From assembly GCA_902490445.1 (NCBI GenBank), contig CABUDZ010000067.1:1-11357 (forward strand): a DNA stretch of 11,357 nt, read 5' to 3'. Numbering within the stretch: position 1 is the first letter of the stretch; each line of letters begins with the position of its first letter. The DNA comes from an uncultured Collinsella sp. GTDB lineage: Bacteria; Actinomycetota; Coriobacteriia; Coriobacteriales; Coriobacteriaceae. Under the pieces are notes generated by a model, which was not told the origin of the DNA, did no database searches, and saw only the letters and a program-made list of their open reading frames with translations. The translations under genes were made by a program, and so were the position numbers. Shown one piece after another: positions 1 through 11,357 of this stretch.

Positions 1-1
1 T

Positions 2-66
2 GCTCTACAGTCCTGCGCAAGACGGAAAGCACATTAAGTGCTTTCCTTTGCGTGCAGAACTCGCGA
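2..66. repeat. Hairpin element E1, copy 1 of a dispersed repeat
   Basis: A perfect 9-bp inverted repeat (GGAAAGCAC, loop ATTAA, GTGCTTTCC) sits at 24-46, with an outer CGCAA/TTGCG pairing at 16-20 and 48-52. The segment aligns along its length with 11218-11285. Shared blocks are GCTC, CAG(G)TCCTG, CGCA, the core AGCACATTAAGTGCT and CGTGCnGAAnCTnCGA, in the same order and orientation. It lies downstream of the rpoC terminator. No T-tract follows on either strand, so it does not look like an intrinsic terminator. Its function is unknown. Smaller hairpins follow at 87-97 (CCCG/CGGG) and 101-116 (CCGACG/CGTCGG). Confidence 0.75.
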
Positions 67-132
67 CTAACTTTAACAGCGGGCCGCCCGTTCCGGGAAT
101 CCGACGTGCTCGTCGGGGCAACGTTCCTCACC

Positions 133-169
133 AAAAAAGACCCGCTCCCCTGTTGGGAAGCGGGTCTTT
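133..169 (-). terminator. Intrinsic terminator of rpoBC
   Basis: On the minus strand an 11-bp stem (AAAGACCCGCT at 159-169 by complement, pairing with 136-146) is extended by three G-C pairs after a bulge. It runs into a T-tract at 138-133. It begins 27 bases after the rpoC stop codon, which fits termination of the rpoB-rpoC transcript. Confidence 0.92.
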
Positions 170-195
170 GGAAGGGCGGTTAACGTACTAGGAAA

Positions 196-4674
<4,479 letters not shown>

Positions 4675-4680
4675 AGTCAA

Positions 4681-8172
<3,492 letters not shown>

Positions 8173-8245
8173 CAGGTTTTTCCTCCTTCACGGAAATGCT
8201 CGGTGGGTTGGCGAGGCATGGCTTCGCCAGTTATCGCAACCTAAT

Positions 8246-8273
8246 AGTTTATCAGGTACCGACTGTTGGGCAA
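8246..8273 (-). promoter_or_regulatory. Probable rpoBC promoter
   Basis: On the minus strand TTGCCC (-35, 8268-8273) and TAAACT (-10, 8246-8251) are separated by 16 bp. This predicts a start near 8239 and a leader of roughly 65 nt before the GTG. The leader contains a small hairpin, TGGCGA/TCGCCA at 8209-8229. Because terminators end rplL and galU upstream, rpoB needs its own promoter. This is the best match I see in the gap, but it is not a strong one. Confidence 0.5.
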
Positions 8274-8350
8274 GAAAAGTCTTGACGCGATTGAGTTTTT
8301 GGAGTAGCAAAGTTTTTCGGCAGAAAATGCGCAGGTAGATTAGTGCGTAT

Positions 8351-8364
8351 CGAACACCTGTTCA
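8351..8364. promoter_or_regulatory. LexA-box-like palindrome upstream of rpoB
   Basis: CGAACACCTGTTCA matches the Gram-positive/actinobacterial SOS box form CGAAC-N4-GTTCG at 9 of the 10 defined positions. It lies about 110 bp upstream of the predicted rpoB start, in an AT-rich patch that contains TATAT. The match may be accidental, since no SOS-type gene is adjacent. Confidence 0.3.
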
Positions 8365-8435
8365 TATATTTTCTGTGAACGAGACCGCTGGTGCGGGCCT
8401 CTGAGCGGCAGAATGGCGGCGAGGGTTGGCCGGAC

Positions 8436-8605
8436 GGAAATTACATCCCGTTTTGAGGCCCCAAACTGGGGCGCAGTTTCCGGTTGAGCCCTGTTTGGGA
8501 AAGCATATCCCGTTCTGAGCCGAAATTCCGGGTCGCAGTTTCCGCTAGGGATTCCAACCGGAAAGCACATCCCAGAATTCGACCAAATTGTGGGTCGCAC
8601 TTTCC
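8436..8605. repeat. Array of three 46-bp dyad repeats at a 62-bp period
   Basis: Units lie at 8436-8481 (R1), 8498-8543 (R2) and 8560-8605 (R3), each exactly 46 bp with 16-bp spacers. All begin GGAAA, end TTTCC and share nAYATCCC on the left and CGCA on the right. R1 and R3 fit the same fold: a 5-6 bp outer stem, a 5x5 internal loop, 3-4 bp CCC/GGG, one mismatch, a 4-bp inner stem and a 6-nt loop. The inner stem is TTTG/CAAA in R1 and AATT/AATT in R3. R2 lacks the inner stem but is flanked by CCGGTTG (8480-8486) and CAACCGG (8555-8561). The array lies between the galU terminator and the rpoB promoter. Confidence 0.85.
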
Positions 8606-8627
8606 AGGGCTAAGCTGTAACCCGCAT

Positions 8628-8660
8628 AAAAAACGGGTGCAGACCGAAGTCCGCACCCGT
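8628..8660 (-). terminator. Intrinsic terminator of galU
   Basis: The minus-strand stem ACGGGTGC/GCACCCGT (8653-8660 with 8633-8640) is extended by GGAC/GTCT around a TTCG tetraloop. It is followed by a T-tract at 8633-8628. It starts 20 bases after the galU stop codon. Confidence 0.93.
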
Positions 8661-8680
8661 AAATGTCGGTGCCCGATGGC

Positions 8681-9589
8681 TTACTTGCGCATCAATCCGC
8701 CGCGCTCGTCGATGGCGTCCCAGAAGGCATCGGCAAAGCGGGGGTCGTTTGCAGCCATGAGGGCGTTAGTGGCCATCCAACCAGAGGGAGTGCCGGTGTC
8801 GTAGCCCGACAGCGGGTCGATGACGACGGCGTACATGGCCTCGCGGTCGAGCGAACGGGCCATGGCGTCGGTGAGCTGGATCTCGCCGCCCTTGCCGGCC
8901 TGCTGATCTGCCAGCAAGTCCATGACCAGCGGGCTCAGCAGGTAGCGACCGACGATGTACAGGTTGGACGGAGTCGCCTCGGGAGCGGGCTTCTCGACCA
9001 GACCGCCGATGCGCCAGACAGCGCCCGGCTCGGCATCGGCAACGTTCTCGGCGCCCTCGAGCGAACCGACGCGCTCGCCGGCGATAACGCCGTAGCGGCT
9101 GACTTCCTCGGGCGAGCAAGCAGCGACGGCGATAACCGAAGCGCCACCGTGCTCCTTGGAAACGGCGAGCATCTTGTCGCAGATGTCGCGGTTAGGCACA
9201 ACGTAGTCGCCCAGAAGAACCAGGAAGTTCTCCCCTGCAACGGCGTCGGCAGCAGAGCGAATGGCATGGCCGAGGCCCTTGGGCTCGTACTGATAACGGA
9301 AGTCGACCGGCATACCGCCAGCGTGGGCGACGGCATCGGCATAGGCGTTCTTGCCGCGCTCGCGCAGCAGGTTCTCGAGCGAACGGTCGGGCTGGAAGTA
9401 GTTCAGCAGCTCGGGCTTGCCGGGCGAGGTAACGATGATGGCGTCGTCGACCTCCTCGGGGTCGAGTGCCTCCTCGACGACGTACTGAATGACGGGCTTG
9501 TCGAGCACCGGCAGCATCTCTTTGGGCGTGCACTTGGTGCCAGGCAGAAAACGCGTGCCAAGACCGGCGGCGGGGATGATTGCCTTCAT
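8681..9589 (-). CDS. galU: UTP-glucose-1-phosphate uridylyltransferase
   Basis: The protein (302 aa, the usual GalU length) makes UDP-glucose from UTP and glucose-1-phosphate, a cytoplasmic step that supplies sugar nucleotides for envelope glycans and galactose metabolism. It opens with the nucleotide-binding loop MKAIIPAAGLGTRFLPGTK, then PKEMLPVLDKPVIQYVVEEA. EPKGLGHAI follows at mid-length, then EKPAPEATPSNLYIVGRYLL and GGEIQLTDAM, all GalU signatures. The usual ATKAIPKEM reads GTKCTPKEM and the usual DTGNKLG reads DTGTPSG, both mild deviations. I chose ATG 9589 because the conserved N-terminus starts there; AAAGGA at 9602-9607 lies 12 nt upstream, which is somewhat long. It is flanked by terminators on both sides and has a candidate promoter, so it is probably its own transcription unit. 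A related sugar nucleotidyltransferase is the alternative. Confidence 0.92.
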   Translation of the reverse strand: MKAIIPAAGLGTRFLPGTKCTPKEMLPVLDKPVIQYVVEEALDPEEVDDAIIVTSPGKPELLNYFQPDRSLENLLRERGKNAYADAVAHAGGMPVDFRYQYEPKGLGHAIRSAADAVAGENFLVLLGDYVVPNRDICDKMLAVSKEHGGASVIAVAACSPEEVSRYGVIAGERVGSLEGAENVADAEPGAVWRIGGLVEKPAPEATPSNLYIVGRYLLSPLVMDLLADQQAGKGGEIQLTDAMARSLDREAMYAVVIDPLSGYDTGTPSGWMATNALMAANDPRFADAFWDAIDERGGLMRK

Positions 9590-9611
9590 GTTATTCAAAG
9601 ATCCTTTCGCA

Positions 9612-9648
9612 GGCGCAAAAGCGCCCCATGCGTGCGGCACACAGCCGC
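9612..9648 (-). other. Two hairpins in the galU leader
   Basis: The galU untranslated leader holds two compact stems, GCGGC/GCCGC (9634-9648) and GGCGC-TTTT-GCGCC (9612-9625). The second lies just upstream of the AAAGGA sequence. There is no T-tract, so they are not terminators. They may stabilise the message or modulate ribosome access. Confidence 0.4.
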
Positions 9649-9685
9649 AGACCAAATTGCGATACCCAAGCATCTTACCGCTGGA

Positions 9686-9713
9686 ACTATATGTCGCTAC
9701 AAGGCAGAGACAA
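9686..9713 (-). promoter_or_regulatory. Candidate galU promoter
   Basis: On the minus strand TTGTCT (-35, 9708-9713) and TATAGT (-10, 9686-9691) are 16 bp apart. This predicts a start near 9680 and a leader of about 90 nt. It lies in the 247-bp gap between the rplL terminator and galU, which otherwise shows no gene. Confidence 0.5.
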
Positions 9714-9836
9714 TTCTTCAGCAGGTCAACGCAAATTATTGCTCGAATGGTGCAATTTTATTGCCCAACGGCAGGGCACCCGATACGACGCAAATCACAG
9801 AACATGGCAGTTTGAGCAACCGATGCCGAGGGACCG

Positions 9837-9876
9837 AAAAACAAAAAAGACGGGGCTCGCAATGCGAACCCCGTCT
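9837..9876 (-). terminator. Intrinsic terminator of rplJL
   Basis: The minus-strand stem AGACGGGG/CCCCGTCT encloses a second stem, TCGC/GCGA. It ends in a long T-rich tail (TTTTTTGTTTTT at 9848-9837). It starts 27 bases after the rplL stop and should separate the ribosomal protein unit from galU. Confidence 0.95.
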
Positions 9877-9903
9877 GCAAAGAAATCTGGCGAGAAAGCC
9901 TGA

Positions 9904-10281
9904 TTACTTGAGGGTGACAGCAGCGCCAGCAGCCTCGAGCTTCTCCTTGGCAGCCTCGGCGTCCTCCTTCTTGGCACCCTCGAGAACAGCCTTGGGAGCG
10001 CCCTCGACGACCTCCTTGGCCTCCTTCAGGCCAAGGTTGGTGAGCTCACGGACGGCCTTGATGACCTGGATCTTGTTGTCGCCGAAGCCCTCGAGCACGA
10101 CGTCAAACTCGGTCTTCTCCTCGGCCTCAGCAGCGCCAGCAGCGGGAGCGGCGACAACAGCGGCAGGAGCAGCGGCGGAAACGCCGAAGGTGTCCTCGAT
10201 AGCCTTAACGAGCTCGGAAGCCTCGAGAAGGGTCATTTCCTTAAGAGCATCGATGATCTCATCGGTGGTAAGCTTAGCCAT
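9904..10281 (-). CDS. rplL: Large ribosomal subunit protein bL12 (L7/L12)
   Basis: L7/L12 (125 aa, standard length) forms dimers on L10 in the ribosomal stalk and recruits translational GTPases. Residues 1-33 (MAKLTTDEIIDALKEMTLLE...) are the dimerisation and L10-binding domain. Then comes an Ala/Pro/Gly-rich flexible hinge at about 36-52. The C-terminal domain has the conserved KTEFDVVLEGFGDNKIQVIKAVRELTNLGLKEAK surface, split here as KTEFDVVLEGF and IQVIKAVRELTNLGLKEAK, for factor binding. I chose ATG 10281 because it gives the family N-terminus and follows AAAGGA (10289-10294) at 7 nt. It is the second gene of the L10 operon, 102 nt after rplJ, and ends in a strong terminator. Confidence 0.98.
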   Translation of the reverse strand: MAKLTTDEIIDALKEMTLLEASELVKAIEDTFGVSAAAPAAVVAAPAAGAAEAEEKTEFDVVLEGFGDNKIQVIKAVRELTNLGLKEAKEVVEGAPKAVLEGAKKEDAEAAKEKLEAAGAAVTLK

Positions 10282-10300
10282 TTCTAAGTCCTTTCGGTTT

Positions 10301-10365
10301 CCGTGTCTGTGCACGGAGATCAGTTAAAACACGGCGCGAATGCGCCAGGGGTGCGGCGTTGCCGC
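10301..10365 (-). other. Hairpins in the rplJ-rplL spacer
   Basis: The 102-nt spacer carries three short stems: GCGGC/GCCGC (10353-10365), GGCGC/GCGCC (10333-10346) and CCGTG/CACGG (10301-10316). After the middle stem the minus strand reads GTGTTTTAA, which is too weak a T-run for confident termination. RNA processing or stabilisation of the rplL message is possible; L7/L12 is needed in several copies per L10. Confidence 0.4.
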
Positions 10366-10383
10366 CGCGGGTGAAAACAGCGA

Positions 10384-10905
10384 CTAGGCTGCCTTCTGCT
10401 CGGAGACCTGCTGGATCGAACGAGCGAGACCAGAGGAAACGCCGTTGACGCAGACAGCGATGTCGCGAGCGAAACCGGAGATGAGACCGGCGATCTGGCC
10501 GAGAAGCTGATCCTTGGTGGGCAGCTCGGCGATAGCCTTAACATCATCAGCGGAAACGGCCTTGCCGTCGGAGATACCGCCCTTGATCTCAAGGACGCCC
10601 TTGGACTTAGCAGAGAAGTCCTTAAGGGCCTTAGCGGCCTCGACCGGCTCGGACTCGTAGAACACATAAGCGACGGGGCCGGCGAGGATCTCGTCGAGCT
10701 CGGGCTGCTCCTGGTTCTTGAGAGCGATCTTGACCAGGTTGTTCTTGTAGACCTTCATCTCGGCGCCGCACTCGCGAAGCTGATGACGCAGCTCCTGAGC
10801 CTGCTTAACCGTCAGACCGTTGTAGTTGACGACGAACAGACCGGCGTTCTCGGCGATACGGGACTCGATCTCTGCAACCTTGTCGATTTTGTACTGCTGG
10901 GGCAT
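10384..10905 (-). CDS. rplJ: Large ribosomal subunit protein uL10
   Basis: L10 (173 aa, typical length) anchors L7/L12 dimers to the GTPase-associated centre of 23S rRNA and represses its own operon by binding the leader RNA. Recognisable segments are the N-terminal KVAEIESRIAENAGLFVVNY and GLTVKQAQELRHQLR, then KVYKNNLVKIAL in the rRNA-binding domain and KGGISDGKAVSADDVKAIAELPTK, split here as KGGISDGK and IAELPTK. The C-terminal helix that carries L7/L12 is at about 132-170. The ATG is preceded by GGAGGTG (10912-10918) at 6 nt. It is first in its operon, behind an L10-type leader with an attenuator. Confidence 0.98.
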   Translation of the reverse strand: MPQQYKIDKVAEIESRIAENAGLFVVNYNGLTVKQAQELRHQLRECGAEMKVYKNNLVKIALKNQEQPELDEILAGPVAYVFYESEPVEAAKALKDFSAKSKGVLEIKGGISDGKAVSADDVKAIAELPTKDQLLGQIAGLISGFARDIAVCVNGVSSGLARSIQQVSEQKAA

Positions 10906-10968
10906 GAATTACACCTCCTCGAATTCTTTCCGGGCACGGTCCGCCACAAGGACGTGACGGGGGCATGT

Positions 10969-11007
10969 CCAAAAAGAAAGCCCCCGCGCTGCATGAGCGA
11001 CGGGGGC
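10969..11007 (-). terminator. Attenuator-type terminator in the rplJ leader
   Basis: The minus-strand stem GCCCCCG/CGGGGGC (11001-11007 with 10980-10986) is extended by CGCT/AGCG around a short loop. It is followed by TTTCTTTTT. It lies inside the leader, about 64 nt before the rplJ start, so it can stop transcription before the structural genes. Confidence 0.85.
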
Positions 11008-11115
11008 GAGAAGACATATCTACTCGACCACCTCGGCTGGCGGGATACCCCATTAAGCTCGCGGGCGATGCCCGTTTGCACCGGCTGTCTCTGGCAGCGG
11101 ATTCGTGCGTGAACC
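10970..11115 (-). ncRNA. Ribosomal protein L10 leader
   Basis: The minus-strand leader contains the hallmarks of the L10 autoregulatory element. These are AGACAGCCGGTG (11090-11079), a central hairpin CGGGC-ATC-GCCCG (11074-11062), a CTTAATGG single-stranded patch (about 11057-11050) and CCAGCCGAGGTGG (11040-11028). The order matches the leader found upstream of rplJ in many bacteria, where L10 bound to L7/L12 represses expression. Here the element ends in an intrinsic terminator, so control is probably by attenuation. The exact 5' end is taken from the predicted promoter. Confidence 0.85.
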
Positions 11116-11121
11116 GAGAGT

Positions 11122-11150
11122 ATTATGGCGGGGACCCCGGCGTCGGTCAA
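11122..11150 (-). promoter_or_regulatory. Promoter of rplJL
   Basis: On the minus strand TTGACC (-35, 11145-11150) and CATAAT (-10, 11122-11127) are separated by the optimal 17 bp, with a predicted start near 11115. The spacer contains an 11-bp odd-centred palindrome, CGGGGTCCCCG (11129-11139). The -35 box lies within the outer left arm of the large palindrome. Confidence 0.8.
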
Positions 11151-11357
11151 CGGGAAACCGGGCTGCACACAATTCCACCATCCGGCCGCGCCGCCGAAGG
11201 CCAGGCGCAAGGTTTTCGCTCGGTCAGGTCCTGGGCTCGCACGAAGAGCACATTAAGTGCTCTTCGGCTCGTGCGGAATCTACGAAAACCTTGCGCCTGG
11301 CCTTCGGCGGCGCGGCCTGCGGTGACTTTGGGGCAGCCCGGTTTCCCGTTGGCCGGC
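11142..11357. repeat. Large interrupted palindrome running to the window edge
   Basis: The outer arms 11142-11166 and 11333-11357 pair over 25 positions, 23 Watson-Crick plus two G-T positions that can wobble. The middle arms 11184-11218 and 11283-11317 are a perfect 35-bp inverted repeat. The two pairs are separated by unmatched segments of 17 and 15 bases. At the centre is hairpin element E2 with 10-bp arms (11242-11251 and 11257-11266). No coding region is evident. The structure may continue past the right end of the window. Confidence 0.9.
11218..11285. repeat. Hairpin element E2, copy 2 of the dispersed repeat
   Basis: It has CGAAGAGCAC, loop ATTAA and GTGCTCTTCG, with an alternative outer pairing CGCACGA/TCGTGCG (11238-11244 with 11269-11275). 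It aligns with positions 2-66 in the same orientation, sharing an identical 9-base CACATTAAG-type core and the conserved flanks. Relative to E1 the stem differs at pairs that change on both sides, so base pairing is kept. It occupies the centre of the large palindrome. Confidence 0.75.

Noticed and set aside
4675..4680. TTG at 4680 as the rpoC start
   Set aside because: It is only 3 nt from the AAGGAG site; GTG at 4674 has normal spacing.
8340..8600. A short minus-strand open frame of 86 codons across the tandem repeats
   Set aside because: It is built mostly from the 46-bp repeats, has no convincing ribosome binding site and resembles no family I know.
8436..8605. The triple repeat as a small CRISPR array
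   Set aside because: The units are degenerate (not near-identical), the spacers are only 16 bp, there are no cas genes nearby, and units vary mainly in the middle.
9590..9673. An upstream start giving a 28-residue longer GalU
   Set aside because: The extension spans the leader hairpins and the ribosome binding site and is not seen in the family.
9724..9729. TTGACC as the galU -35 box
   Set aside because: No acceptable -10 sequence occurs 16-18 bp downstream; the TTGTCT/TATAGT pair fits better.
10282..10314. An upstream ATG giving an 11-residue longer L7/L12
   Set aside because: The ribosome binding site lies inside that extension, and the conserved N-terminus begins at 10281.
8663..10327. 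A 554-codon plus-strand open frame antisense to galU and rplL
   Set aside because: Same cause: it mirrors two real genes, crosses two minus-strand terminators and changes composition at gene borders.
11142..11357. The large palindrome as an assembly fold-back artefact
   Set aside because: An artefact should be matched throughout. Here the segments between arms differ in sequence and length, and the outer arms carry two substitutions. Position at the window edge still warrants a read check.

Overview
The window reads as the L7/L12-RNA polymerase region of a high-GC actinobacterium. All five genes lie on the minus strand, so transcription runs from high to low coordinates: rplJ (L10), rplL (L7/L12), galU, rpoB, rpoC. 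The very high GC at third codon positions, an actinobacterial-type coiled-coil insertion near the start of beta', and the general protein resemblance suggest class Coriobacteriia, possibly a Collinsella or Olsenella relative. That placement rests on remembered sequence resemblance, not on a search.

Layout, right to left. 11142-11357 is a large interrupted palindrome running to the window edge, with a small hairpin element (E2) at its centre. Its left arm contains the -35 box of the rplJ promoter. An L10-type leader RNA with an intrinsic attenuator follows, then rplJ, a 102-nt hairpin-rich spacer, rplL and a strong terminator. galU is a separate, terminator-bounded unit placed between rplL and rpoB. 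The galU-rpoB gap (8173-8680) holds the galU terminator, three 46-bp dyad repeats at an exact 62-bp period, a LexA-box-like palindrome and a probable rpoB promoter. rpoB and rpoC are tightly coupled, and the rpoC ribosome binding site abuts the rpoB stop codon. A terminator ends rpoC, and beyond it lies a second copy (E1) of the hairpin element.

The genes are housekeeping (ribosome stalk, RNA polymerase core, UDP-glucose supply), but the polymerase looks unusual. Beta' ends in an extra helix-hairpin-helix domain that aligns with the alpha-subunit C-terminal domain and keeps most of its DNA-contacting residues, followed by a long acidic tail. Beta replaces the near-universal TRERAGFE segment of fork loop 2 with a 16-residue sequence. 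Beta' also departs from strongly conserved sequence in the bridge helix, the trigger loop, the LPRVxELFEAR motif and switch 1, while the catalytic aspartates and both zinc sites are intact. With the repeat families in the gaps, these are the main things worth following up.
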